From Loxodes magnus (Eukaryota > Ciliophora > Karyorelictea > Loxodida > Loxodidae): DNA of 64,000 nucleotides. The notes below the pieces were generated by a model. The model made no database searches. It was not told the origin of the DNA and worked only from the letters and a program-made list of their open reading frames with translations. Of this stretch, positions 27,001-39,177 are shown one piece after another; within the stretch, counting starts at the first letter, position 1; each line of letters opens with the position of its first letter. The stretch lies in contig CAMPDV010000931.1 in the NCBI GenBank assembly GCA_946699065.1, positions 80,731 to 144,730 of the forward strand, written 5' to 3'. Made by a program: the position numbers and the translations under genes.

Positions 27001-30000
27001 GTGGAAGAATTTATACGAAATAATGACTTAGACATTTTCTCAATTAATGAAACGTGATAAAAATAAGACTATCCTCCAATACTTATTAATGGATATAGGA
27101 CCTATTTCAAGAACTCAGGAAAAGGAGGAGGAGTTTGCTTAATTGTTAGAGATTAACTTAATAGCACGGAATAGAATAGCATATAACAATTAGCTCAAGA
27201 GAGGTTCGTTACAATCAAACTAGATAATATATTCATAACATCTTGTTACATGCCAGATAACAGCAAGAGTGAAAATATAAAAGACGAAGCATATGAATAT
27301 ATAAATGTATTCCTTAATTCTTTTCCTGACAACTCACATATATTATTAGGAGATTTTAACGCTCTACTATAAGACTTTGGGGATAACCCTATTAACAACT
27401 ATGACAATACAAATAGATTCTAAGAATTCATTCTCTAAAACGATTTAGAAATAATAAACGATGCAAATATGAACACATGTTTACATAAAGGGAATAAAAA
27501 TATGTATTGCAACGATTATATTGTCATCAGTAATCACTTGAATATGAATTAATTTAGAAATTTTCAGGTTCATAATTATAGCTTATTTTCAGATCATATT
27601 CCATTCACAGTTGAATTTGTATACCATACTCATCTTCAAACTGAAAAAATAAAAGTGAGAAAGTACAAAATAAGTAGACTGTAGGATCCTATTGATAGAT
27701 TTATCTATTAGAATTCATTCAAAGATTAAGTAGAAGTATTCTTCCTAATTGATAGAGATAACTTAGAAGATTAATACACTTATATTAGAGACTGCATTTA
27801 GAACAATGCAGATTAAGTTTTAGGCTCATTTATCCCAGACCCGAAGTATAATAGACTTCCTAAGGACCTCACATAAAAATATATCGAAGCAAAAAGAGCA
27901 AATTAATTGTACAAAGAAACTTTAGCATATATAGGGAGGAATAACTAAGAAATCATTGATCTTCACTAAAGAGCGAACACATTATGAAAAAGCTTTTAGC
28001 ATAATTTATGAAAATTTAAAAAACAAAAGGCCAAAAACAGATTCCTACTCCTCAATGAAACCACAAAAGATATGTTTTCTTAAGCAAAGAAAATACTTAA
28101 CCCTAGACAAAGAAATTTGATGAATTTTAATAAGGAATTGAAGGACTAATTTGTAGAAGCATGGGAAAATTAGGTATTTAGCAAGCATTCGAATTTAACT
28201 AACCAATAGATTGAACTAAGTAACTAGAAAATAGATGCAATTTATGAAAATAACATAGAAATTCAAAATTAACCCTTTTCTTACTTATAAAATTTCGATC
28301 CTTTTACAATAGAAGAGATTACCTAACTTATAAGTCTAATTCCTAATGGTAAAGCAGCAGGGCCAGATGGAATAAAAGGAGAACTGCTAAAATATGCAGG
28401 ATATTATCTAGCGTTGATGCTTCATTCTTTTATAAATAACATGCTTAGAATTGGAAGGATTCCTGAAGAGCTTAATACTTCTATCATAATCCCCATTTTC
28501 AAAAAAGGAACTAAAGACGATTGAAAAAACTGACGCCCTATTTCCCTTATCAATACTATTTTGAAATTATATGATAAGGCCCTTACGAAGAGACTCTACT
28601 CAATAATTTATGAAAGACAGTTAATCCACTCAAGCTAAATGGGGTTTATGAAGAACAAATAAACGACCTAATAAATATGAGTGATCCAATAAATCATAGA
28701 TCTTTATCGAAAACAAGCGAAAGGAAAAACTAAATTGATTGCAACTTTAATTGACGTAGAGAAAATGTTTGATTCTATTGAAAGAAGAATTCTTTTTAAA
28801 TAACTAAGAAGAGTCAAATTACCACTAGGTCTCATCTTGGCTTTAGAATCATTTTATAATAACTTAACTACTTCCTTTATTATAGACGGAGCAAATTCTA
28901 AGAAATTGAAATTTAGCAATGGAGTGATGTAAGGAAGTTCGCATGGACCTGTGCTTGCATTATTATACTATGACATTGTCATTAGACATATAGAAAACAA
29001 AGGAGAAATATTAGGATTCAGATGTGCTAATTTTAAGAATAGGTTCACTTGTAGAGGTTGAGCTGACGATTTAATCCTATTATCGAACTCATAAAAAAAT
29101 ATGTAGTCACTTATTAATGAAGCAAACTCCATTTTCAATTAGACATTTCTTAAAATAAATGTCTCCAAATGCGAAACGATATAGTTTTTAAAAAAGAAAA
29201 GCAAAGAAACAAAACTAGACTTAAAAATAGGAGACCAAGCAATAATTTAGAAACAGCAAGTCACATATTTAGGGGTGATCCTTCACCAAAAGAAGAATCT
29301 AATTAACCATTGCAAATACGTTGCTGCAAACTATCTTTCAGCAATTAAAAAGGCAGTATTTGCATTATCAAGATATAGAAACGTAACACCTTGAAACTTC
29401 AAAATGCTTTGTAGACTGTTCACGCTTCCTAAAGCAGAATACGGTGGGGACTTAATACCTTGGACTGTTCAGTATGGAATAAATGGAATCTTGAACAGAA
29501 TTGAAAAGAGCATGAGGTTAATAGCCAGAAAAGCCTTTTAATCAGCAGGAAATACGTTTAATGAATCATGCTTTGTAGACCTCAACTGGATGCCATTCAA
29601 ACACATGATGGCTCTTAAGTATTTCAGGTTTTTCTTTAAGATTAGAAATGAAAGCTAAAATCAACCTTAATCATCTATTGGAATATTGTTTGAGAACAAT
29701 TATAAAGAGGGATATCAATATTATGATGAAGTTTAGAAACTGGCCTCATTTTATAAAATAGAAATTGATAATAAAGAGCACAATAACAACTTAACTTAAT
29801 TCAGTAAATATGTGTAGGCATAAATATAAAAGACATATTTTGAATTAGCTCTTTCAAGATTCAGCAGAATGCCTACTGCATAAATATATACAGAACAATT
29901 TTAAAACCTAAGATAATTCCCCAAAATAACATACACAAAATTAAACAAAAAATATTTGAAAGAAATAATTTGCATCTATAAGATTAGAAGCCAGTCTTAC

Positions 30001-30594
30001 GCATTTCGAAAGACTCTGAAAGATCGAAATTATATTATTGAAAACCCTTTTTGTATATGCGGAGAATATGACACTCTCCAACATGTAATGGAATGTATAT
30101 ATTACATTGATATAAGAGAATGATTGGTCTCCAAAATTGGTTAATGTGATATTTTGAAACTAATAAGTTACGATTAACTATATATAAACTCTTTTTCTAA
30201 GAAAAAAATAGAAATGGTGGATGAATAAATAAAAATATTCATTCAAATGTTTATCAAAAGGAGGCGAGAAATTCTATAACAAGAGAAAGAAGAAGAGCAA
30301 TACGAGAAATAATAAAAAGAAGCAAATCTAAGAATAGAAAATTTTAATGAAGAGAATGAAGAATAATAAAAACAAGAAAACAAAGAATAAGATGTCCAAA
30401 AAAATTAGATGAAAAATGATGAGGAAGAAGAAGATTGGAACGAAGAGGAAAACGATAGCGAAGATGAAGAAGAAGAAGATTGACAACAGAAAATAGAAAA
30501 AAATGAAAGTTAGTTTGAAAATGAACAAGAAAGGAGATACTTAGAAAAAAAAAACCTAAACTAGAAAATTAGTTCTGAAGAGCAATAAACTTGA
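24079..30594 (+). CDS. LINE-A polyprotein: coiled coil, endonuclease, reverse transcriptase
   Basis: One frame from the ATG at 24,079 to a TGA at 30,592 gives 2,171 codons if TAA/TAG are Gln and TGA is Trp. Residues 1 to about 830 are Gln-rich and coiled-coil-like; the first 571 codons contain no TGA. An endonuclease starts near residue 956 (HININGIG; NETW at 993 with W = TGA; GDFN at 1,091; SDH at 1,171). The reverse transcriptase follows: DGIKGELLKY at 1,430, DDWKNWRPISL with both W = TGA, DVEKMFDS at 1,559, GVMQGSSHGP at 1,615, RGWADD ending at 1,664 (W = TGA), YLG after it. A zinc finger C-x-C-x7-H-x3-C begins at 1,992, then an acidic, charged tail. The TGA at 25,792 could instead end a separate ORF1. 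The chosen stop is the last TGA before composition changes and the hairpin begins; an earlier in-frame TGA at 30,481 is possible. Confidence 0.85.
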
Positions 30595-30622
30595 TATATA
30601 ATAACATTTAAAAACAATATAA

Positions 30623-30662
30623 TACCTTCAATTTGAAGAACATATTCTGAAAATTGAAGGTA
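30623..30662 (+). other. LINE-A 3' UTR hairpin
   Basis: A perfect 11-bp inverted repeat (30,623-30,633 and 30,652-30,662) with an 18-nt loop, 28 nt after the proposed stop codon. A 3' stem-loop is used by several LINE families as the recognition site for their own reverse transcriptase; that role here is inferred. Confidence 0.7.
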
Positions 30663-30693
30663 CCACAAATTTTTTTAGTTAAATTTAATTTAA

Positions 30694-30707
30694 AAAATTT
30701 AAAATAT
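30694..30707 (+). repeat. 14-bp target-site duplication, right copy
   Basis: Identical to 24,044-24,057 and marks the right end of LINE-A. Confidence 0.8.
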
Positions 30708-33700
30708 CTTTTTGCAGTTATTTATTCAAATCCAAGTCAGTTAAAATCTATGTGTTGTAACTCATTTCAGGATGCTTATGGCATTTTCATATATTATCTT
30801 ATAATTTATCGTTAACTTACATGTATTTAATTTTTCACCTTTGTTATTCCAGTTTGTATACTATATGGAATTATTTCAGCACCATATTCTAATTTAGGTA
30901 GAATAAATAATCTGAATAAATTTTTGAAATTAATTGGGATCGTCTTATTAAATCTGCTGTAAAATTTCTATTAAAATAAGTACTTGGCCTACTAATATTT
31001 ATTTTATACTTTTTGTATATGTGTAATTAATTAATTATTCTAATCAATTGTGAATCCTAAATATTCAACAGTTTTCTTTTATTAAATTAGCTTCCCTTAT
31101 ATTTTCAAATCTAATTTTTTTTAGTTCTCTTATTTCTCTTTACTAATATTAATGCATTCGGTTTTTATTAAGTTTATTTTTAATTTTATTATATTGAATA
31201 TTCTTTAAGTTTGATCTATTAATTATTACATTCTTTAAGCGTTGTTGGAGACTAATAATAAATCGTCAGCTCATGCTAATTTTGAGTATTATGTATTTCC
31301 TATCTTGTATCCTAATTTATTATATTATTCTAAGTATTACATAGCAATATCATAATAAATTATGGCTAGTATAGGTCCTGATGAGCTTCCTTAAAGTATA
31401 CCATTTTTGTAGTCTATTTTTCTAGTGATTTAGTCTTCTAGTTAAAAGTGTATTTGTACTTGAGAATATATGTTTTTCAATGTTTTTATTAAGTTATCGG
31501 CTATTTTAAATCTTTCTAGTTATTTAAAAAGTAAATAGTGATTTATAGAATCAAACATTTTCTCAATATCAATCAAGGTAAAAATCAACGATTCATTTTC
31601 TTCCTTTTTTTTCTTACTTTCTTAATAATGATTCATTATCTATTATATTTGTCATATGTTTATTGTAGTTTGCATTTTCTTTATGAATCCTTTTTAGTCT
31701 TTATTAATTTGGTTTTACTCAATTACATCTTTATATATATGGTTTGATATTATCTTGTCGAATATTTTGTAGATTGTATTTATAATTGCTATTGGTCTAT
31801 AATTTTTTCAATCATATTTGGAATCTTTTTTATGGATCATTATTGTTTTAATTTTATTTAGTTCGGCAGGGATTAATTAATCGCGTTAGCAGTTTTGATA
31901 GAATTTTGTTAAAATTTTTCAAAGTTCATGTCCTGCATATTTAATTAATTCATTTGGTATTTAATCAAAACCTGCAGCTTTATTATTTGGGAGGTATCTT
32001 ATTATATCAGCAACTTCTTAGTATATTATTTTACTCCATGATTATGCTATTTTTTATTAAAGAATTTTATTTTGTTTATAGATTTCATCTATTTTTATTA
32101 CTTCTTTAAGTATTTCTTATTGATTAGTATCTTTATATTAGTTTAATACACTTTCTCAATTTTTAATAAATTATTCTGTCTAATTTGAATTGAGATTCAT
32201 ATTTAGAGCTTTTTTAGGATTGAAAATTTTATTTGCTTGCTTAGCCATTTCCTGGTTATTACCGTTCAAATTTATTTATTTTTATCCATTTATATTTTTT
32301 CACATGGCATTCTTCATTTTTACGAATTTTTTCTTTTACCTTTTTGCCTCTAATTTCATTTAGATGACTTCATCATTCATACGGTTAAATTAGTTTAATT
32401 TATTTATATATTATATTCTTGCATTTCTGGCTTTATTCATTTATATCACTACAGATGAAGGCAGTTTTGGCTGATTTTACTGTCTTTGATCAAGTATCTC
32501 AAGAGCTGCAATATGGATTAAATTTTTAATAAATCTGTATTATAACGATAAATTCAAATTTTATATATTATTTTCAAAAAAATCATAAGCACCAAGGAAT
32601 TAGTTTTTATATAATTATAGTTTTTCTTAGTCTTACAGTTTATTTAGATTATATATCATTCTTATTTACTAATTTTCTGCATTTAAATTAACCGTCATTT
32701 ATTTTAGCATTATATTCAGTACTAAGAGATAATGGTCAGTATTAACTCCTGTTTCTTTATCTACTGTGAATATGTATTTTGTTGATTACTCTAAGTCCTA
32801 GTCTAAGAAGATATAGTCAATGATTTATTATCTTTTGTTTTATTTTATTTAATGTGTGGGAATTTATTTTTAATTTGTATCTATGAGTTCATTGGCTTAT
32901 GTAAAATTAAATAATTAGAGATCTGTATCTGTTTAATTATCATAATTATATAGGTGCGCATTAAAGTCTCCAGCAATAATGAAATGTTTATTCTAATTTT
33001 ATTATATTATTTTTCCTATGTTTAAGTAACAATCATTTATGAACTGTTGAGTATAATTACTAGTGGGAAGATAAACATTTATTATTATAATTTCATCCAA
33101 AATAAATGCTTAGATCCTATTAAAATTTTCCTCAAGTCATATTTCTTGAACGTTTAGTCCTTTTTAAAGAAAGAAATTAAACCTGCTTTTTAAGTAAGAC
33201 CTGGCAAGAAGAATTAATTAAAAGATTTATGTAGGGTTTTTGGTTCTTTTTTAATAAAAGTTTCTTATAATAGAATAATGTTGAGATTATGTTTCTTAAT
33301 TAATTCAAATATTATTTCTTTTTTGTCGAAATATCCTCCACTTATATTAAACAATCCTATTTTTAAAATTTTTTCTTTTCTTTAAATCATTTTTAAATTT
33401 TCTCTGAACATGTTTGGATTATCTAGTTTATAATTAAATTAATTAAATTAATTAAATTATTCAAAATTGGGAAAAAGTTAATAATATTCATCTAGGTAGT
33501 TGTATTATATTTTTTCGAATTTAGTAAGATTGTTTCTTAAGTGAATATATTTTTAGTAATCTTAATTTTAATTCATTATTCATTAAGGATTATTTTGTTA
33601 GTTATATTGTGTTCTTAAATTTTATTGACTAATATATGAATAATTTTATGATTACATACCACCATTTAATTTGCCAGCACAAAGACACAGTGTCATTTTA

Positions 33701-36288
33701 TCATTAATTGTTTAAATACTTAGAAATTTTTTATTTTGTTTTATTAACTTCATCAAGAAATGAAATTATGCTTGTTTTTATGGAATTATTTTTTCTAGCT
33801 TATAATCGATATATGTTTCTATATCTCGCTTTTTCTTTTTTGTATCTTCCACATAGGCTTTTAATTAATCATTTATATGTATCTTTAACCATTATTATTA
33901 GTAATTTATTTAAGGCATGTTTAAGCTTATTCTTTAAAATTTCTTAATTTTTTTTTCAATTTTTTAGTATTTTTCAATTATCAATTTTTATTATGCTTTT
34001 TTTCTTATTGATTATTTTCAGTTTCTTCATCAAATTTTTAAGTTTAATTATTGACTTTAAGAGATTTAATGTTTCCAATTTTAATTTTTTTGTAGGTTTA
34101 GATCTATTTTTATTTTATTTTATTTTAGTATTTATCGTATTTCTCTATTTCTATATCATTTTGCTATTTAATATTAAATTTTTGTTAAAGTAATTAAGAT
34201 CTATTTTCTAATTACTATATTTTGGTTTGTTATTGTTCGTTCAAGAGATAACAGAATAAAGTGCTAATTTTTTGTTTTTGTTATTTGGTATTCTTAAAAT
34301 CAAATTTTATTTTTTGTTTTTACTAGTGGTTTTACCTTAGGCTAATGTTGATATTTTCTAAATAGTTTATCTTCTATTTTTATTATTCTATAAATATTTC
34401 TTTTCTTTTAATTTAATGATCTTTTTCTGCATTTGCTCTTATAGCAAATTAAGTTTCTTCCTCATTCTGATTCATCTTAATTTAATAGTTTTTATATAAG
34501 TCTAACTTTTAGATTTTTAAAGCTTGGTTTTCTTATTGTATTGATATTAGTTTATTTTCAACATTTTTTATTACTATATTTTTGTCATTTAATTCCTATT
34601 TTATTTAACTTTTTTATTATTTTATTTTTACTATTTTGTTCAAATACTGTTCTATTTCTATTTCATAATTAAGATTTAAATTTTCAATCTCTTATTCTAA
34701 TTGTTCATTTAGTCCATTTTAATTATCTAGATCCTCAATTAGATATTCATTATTTAGTTTATAGTTATCTTGGATTTATAATAATTGTTAAATTTTTTCT
34801 TCCATAGCTAATATTTTTTTATTTTGTTTTGTTTCTATATATTCTAAGTTATCAATTTGGAATTAATTTTCCACTAATTAATTTTTTAACTATATTAATT
34901 TGATTAGAAATTTATTCATTTAATTTCTCTTGATAACGATATTAATCTTATTTATTGCATAACTAATATAATTATTCTTATAATAATAATTAAAGTTTAG
35001 AATAGTTCAGATTTATTCTTGGTGATTTGCTACTCCAAGATTGAATTTTTGTTCTTGGTTATTTGCTTATTTTGTTTCTAAGTCCCAGCTATAAATACTC
35101 CTTGCTTTATTTCTTTCTATATTCTATGATTCTTAAGAGTTATTATTCAAAATAATAAACTATTAATCCTCTTTTTACCCAAAATTTTTAGTCTTTTCCT
35201 ATTATCTACTTAGATTTATGGTATTTTAACTTTCTGCATAAAAAGATTCTTAGTTGAGCTGCAGTTCCAGATTCTTAAGATTAAGTTAAGATTGAAAATC
35301 TTACTATGCTTAATTGGGTTCTAAAATGTCGTCAATTTAAATATTATTTTAGTTATAAGAGGCATATATCTACTTATTTATTTCAGTTTGTTGAGCTTAA
35401 TTGCTTTAGTTTTTAGTTTCATTTTCTATATTAATCTTTAGTTATTATTCCAAGCCTTAAATTTTTATATTTATATCCAAAATCTAGGTTTTGTTTTTAC
35501 CTTTCCTTTATTTTTTTAATGTTTAAATTTTTTATCCTATAATTTTGCTACAGTATTTAAAATGATGACCTTCTTCATTACAGAATAAACAACATATTTA
35601 TTTTTTATGTCTTAATTTTAGTTTATATCAAAGTATTTTATGATGTTTGGAAGTTTATTTATTTATTCTTATGCCAATTTAACAAGTAATGTAAAATTTC
35701 TAATTTTTGTTATATCTTATTCTTACTGCTTTTCATTATCTAGTTGTATTTCAACTATTTAGATATTTAGAATTTAATCAAAAATCATAAGAATATCCTG
35801 GGAGCTAGATGGTTAAGTTGGTAAAATGTTAATCTTATATTTATCTAAGTTAAGGTTTTTCAAATAGATTTTTTCTTAGATTTAAAAGAGGAGTTTAAGT
35901 CCAGATTGGCTATCTAATGTATCAATATTCTTATGATCATTAATAAACTTTTAAGGCCTTTTTCATTTAAGAAATAAATAATAATATTTTACTTAAAGTT
36001 CAATCTCATTCCACATATAAGTTCTGCTTTGTTATTTTTCTTCGGAAAGTAATTTTTGCTAATTTAGTCAAATATATTCTTGTAGATCTAATACATTTAT
36101 GACTGCTATAAATCAAAAGTATCAAAGTATTATTAAGTTAAAACAATTAGTTGATTTAGGTTATTTTAGCTTTATAGTTATATTAGTTGTTATAAGGAGT
36201 GAACCTTATCCAAACCCTTAACCAAAATCGCTTGCTGTCATGAGACTAACTTGAGAGCGGTAATAGGATTTAAATTTTTAAGTTCCAT
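30694..36288 (-). pseudogene. LINE-B, proximal part: gag-like ORF1, endonuclease, RT (frameshifted)
   Basis: A minus-strand non-LTR element read from the ATG at 36,288. ORF1 is gag-like and contains the CCHC knuckle CLFCNEEGHHFKYC (C-x2-C-x4-H-x4-C) at about 35,550-35,592. The endonuclease starts near 33,357 (LFNISGGYF, then LLQETF) and has AGDFNAH at about 32,975-32,955. The RT has DWKNYRPIA (W = TGA), DIEKMFDSI, GILQGSSSGP and AWADDLLL with Ala at 31,270. It then stops at a KRYFKF motif at the junction with LINE-A. The phase changes inside ORF1, near 33,165 at a run of A/T, and near 31,605 at another, so this copy looks dead unless those are sequencing errors at homopolymers. The remaining C-terminal part is at 23,196-24,057. 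Confidence 0.8.
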
Positions 36289-36299
36289 ATTTTTTTTTT

Positions 36300-37905
36300 A
36301 TCTACAACTTACTCCTTAAAACTGAAATTCTATCTTCTTTTCTTACTTTACTTCTTCACTTTTCAAAATACTTATTACTTCCTTTATCTACAACTTACTC
36401 CTTAAAACTGAAATTCTATCTTCTTTTCTTACTTTACTTCTTTACTTTTCTAAATACTTATTACTTCCTTTATCTATTACTTACTCCTTAAAACTGAAAT
36501 TCTATCTTCTTTTCTTACTTTGCTTCTTCACTTTTCTAAATACTTATAACTTCCTTTATCTACAACTTACTCCTTAAAACTGAAATTCTATCTTCTTTTC
36601 TTACTTTACTTCTTTACTTTTCTAAATACTTATAACTTCCTTTATCTACAACTTACTCCTTAAAACTGAAATTCTATCTTCTTTTCTTACTTTACTTCTT
36701 TACTTTTCTAAATACTTATTACTTCCTTTATCTACAACTTACTCCTTAAAACTGAAATTCTATCTTCTTTTCTTACTTTACTTCTTTACTTTTCTAAATA
36801 CTTATTACTTCCTTTATCTATTACTTACTCCTTAAAACTGAAATTCTATCTTCTTTTCTTACTTTGCTTCTTCACTTTTCTAAATACTTATAACTTCCTT
36901 TATCTACAACTTACTCCTTAAAACTGAAATTCTATCTTCTTTTCTTACTTTACTTCTTTATTTTTCAAAATACTTATTACTTCCTTTATCTATTACTTAC
37001 TCCTTAAAACTGAAATTCTATCTTCTTTTCTTACTTTACTTCTTTACTTTTCAAAATACTTATTTCTTCTCAAAGCATACTACTTAAAACTGAAATTCTA
37101 TCTTCTTTTCTTACTTTACTTCTTCATTTTTCAAAATACTTATTACTTCCTTTATCTACAACTTACTACTTAAAACTGAAATTATATCTTCTTTTCTTAC
37201 TTTACTTCTTCACTTTTCAAAATACTTATTACTTCCTTTATCTACAACTTACTCCTTAAAACTGAAATTCTATCTTCTTTTCTTACTTTACTTCTTTACT
37301 TTTCTAAATACTTATTACTTCCTTTATCTATTACTTACTCCTTAAAACTGAAATTCTATCTTCTTTTCTTACTTTGCTTCTTCACTTTTCTAAATACTTA
37401 TAACTTCCTTTATCTACAACTTACTCCTTAAAACTGAAATTCTATCTTCTTTTCTTACTTTACTTCTTTACTTTTATAAATACTTATTACTTCCTTTATC
37501 TACAACTTACTCCTTAAAACTGAAGATCTATCTTCTTTTCTTACTTTACTTCTTTACTTTTCTAAATACTTATAACTTCCTTTATCTACAACTTACTCCT
37601 TAAAACTGAAATTCTATCTTCTTTTCTTACTTTACCTTTTCGTTTTTCAAAATACTTATAACTTCCTTTATCTACAACTTACTCCTTAAAACTGAAATTC
37701 TATCTTCTTTTCTTACTTTACTTCTTCACTTTTCAAAATACTTATTACTTCCTTTATCTACAACTTACTACTTAAAACTGAAATTATATCTTCTTTTCTT
37801 ACTTTACTTCTTCACTTTTCAAAATACTTATAACTTCCTTTATCTACAACTTACTCCTTAAAACTGAAATTCTATCTTCTTTTCTTACTTAACTTCTTCG
37901 CTTAT
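36300..37905 (+). repeat. 86-bp tandem satellite, about 19 copies
   Basis: The unit contains the segment cttaaaactgaaattctatc and repeats every 86 bp. The copies are about 95% alike by eye, with one shortened, rearranged copy near 37,060. Two alternating variants can be seen (tctacaacttactcc and tctattacttactcc), suggesting expansion in blocks of several units. It starts within 12 bp of the first ATG of LINE-B. The unit length is not a multiple of three. No gene is seen. Confidence 0.97.
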
Positions 37906-38109
37906 TTAAATACTTAAAGCATCTTTTTTTTGCAACATTTCATTTTTTTTTCTTTATTTTTTTTAATTTCACTTTGAATTTAATCTTATTTATATACTTT
38001 TTTTTATATTGACTTTATATTTTTAATAAAAAGTTTCTTTTAATTATTATTTGTCTTTTATTCATTTTGCAAAAAATTTTATTTTTTCTTTTCTTATTAT
38101 TTATTTTTA
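37906..38109. other. T-rich transition after satellite
   Basis: A degenerate end of the satellite followed by poly-T-rich sequence. Nothing recognised. Confidence 0.5.
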
Positions 38110-38350
38110 AGCTTAATGAGTTTCTGACTGTAACTTCTTGCATTTTACGATCCCAACACAGTTTTCATATGATTTCGTGGATATCATGTTGCTTTCGAAA
38201 AGCAGCTACCAGGGAGCTCCATCACTATTGGCAGCCTGGCTTCAAGCTCCTACCATGAGTGGATAATCAAGAGGAAGGCGTTCCCTTGCATTGATTGATT
38301 TTTTCCATGGACTTTCTCACTTCATTAAAGGAACTTGTTCCTATCCATAA
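38110..38350. other. GC-richer island of unknown nature
   Basis: About 200 bp with clearly higher GC than anything near it. It holds imperfect stems: gggagct around 38,213 can pair with agctcct around 38,247 enclosing a smaller agcc/ggct hairpin, and aggaac-tt-gttcct lies near 38,329. A short element, ggcttcaagctcc, loosely resembles a polymerase III B box but does not match it well, and no tRNA cloverleaf can be drawn. It could be a structured noncoding RNA, a remnant of a gene or foreign DNA. The ORF through it has no recognisable product. Confidence 0.35.
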
Positions 38351-38670
38351 AACCATAAAGTATGATTCAGAAAGTTTATCTCAGCTCCCACCATCTTTTT
38401 AATTTTCATTTCTTACTTTTCTTAGCATATTTTTATTTTATTTATTTTATCATTATTTAAAAAATATTTCTTCTTAGTGGATTAGATTGTTTTTTTTTGT
38501 ATTTCAAGATCTTTATCTACTTTTATTAATTCTAAAAAGCAAAAAACATTTTCATTACCCAAAAATCAAAAAAGATATCACAACTCAATTCAAAAAAAAA
38601 TTAGTACAACCAAAAATCAAAACATTTCGAAACCGAAATCAAAATTATATCCTTCATCTTTTTTAATCTC

Positions 38671-38806
38671 ATTTTTTCTCAAAACCCTTTTATATTTTGA
38701 AACTTTTTTTAGAAAATTTGTTCCTTTCCGACCTTTATCTATCCCGATTTCCCCCAGTTTGTTCCGTCCGAAAAAAGTCTTGCAGTGTAAAAAGCTGAGC
38801 GAAAAA
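38671..38806 (+). repeat. Duplicated 136-bp module, copy 1
   Basis: Aligns with 39,178-39,315. The best conserved part is the C-rich stretch ending ttccgtcc, followed by gtgtaaaa and gctgagc. Confidence 0.7.
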
Positions 38807-38978
38807 ACAAAATTGAATTTTTCACGATTTAATGCTTTAAATACTCTTATTCGCCTTTCATTTAGCTCTAAAAATCAAAAAAAAACCAAAACCCACTTCT
38901 AAAAATTTTTATCATGCACTAAAATCGAAAATTTTCAAATCAAAAAAACAAAAACTTACAAAACCAAAACTTAAATCT

Positions 38979-39146
38979 TCAAAACCAAAATCAATAATTT
39001 TCAAAACCAAAATCAATAATTTTCAAAACCAAAATCAATAATTTTCAAAACCAAAATCAACAATTTTCAAAACCAAAATCAACAATTTTCAAATCCAAAA
39101 TCTAAAGTTTTCAAAACCAATATCAAAAATTTTCAAAATCAAAATC
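38979..39146 (+). repeat. 22-bp tandem repeat, about 8 copies
   Basis: The unit is tcaaaaccaaaatcaataat plus two T. The first four copies are near-perfect and later ones drift (aacaattt, tctaaagt). Confidence 0.9.
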
Positions 39147-39177
39147 AAAAAAAATAGTCTCAATTTTTTTTATTCCC

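Larger units (their letters stand above)
24058..30693 (+). mobile_element. LINE-A: full-length non-LTR retrotransposon
   Basis: A 6.6-kb element flanked by a 14-bp target-site duplication. It has a 21-nt 5' leader, one very long open frame (24,079-30,594), a hairpin at 30,623-30,662 and a short AT-rich 3' tail. It carries apurinic-type endonuclease, reverse transcriptase and a C-terminal zinc finger, in the usual order for such elements. It sits inside LINE-B in the opposite orientation. A 5'-truncated relative lies at 53,560-54,966. The open frame has no frameshift or obvious lesion, so the copy may be young and possibly active. Confidence 0.85.

Noticed and set aside
30328..30528. 66-codon minus-strand hydrophobic ORF.
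   Set aside because: Shadow of the acidic GAA/GAT-rich tail of the LINE-A protein on the other strand.
24079..30594. TGA in LINE-A as selenocysteine, or as decay of TGG in a dead element.
   Set aside because: TGA falls at Trp sites, swaps with TGG both ways between copies, there is no frameshift, and the same use occurs in the kinase-WD40 gene.
31538..34193. Several plus-strand Phe/Leu-rich ORFs.
   Set aside because: Shadows of A-rich LINE-B coding sequence on the minus strand.
36300..37905. Regular repeats that might suggest a CRISPR array.
   Set aside because: Contiguous 86-bp units with no unique spacers; a eukaryotic-type satellite.
38160..38270. tRNA gene from a B-box-like sequence.
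   Set aside because: The match to the B box is poor and no cloverleaf or A box fits.
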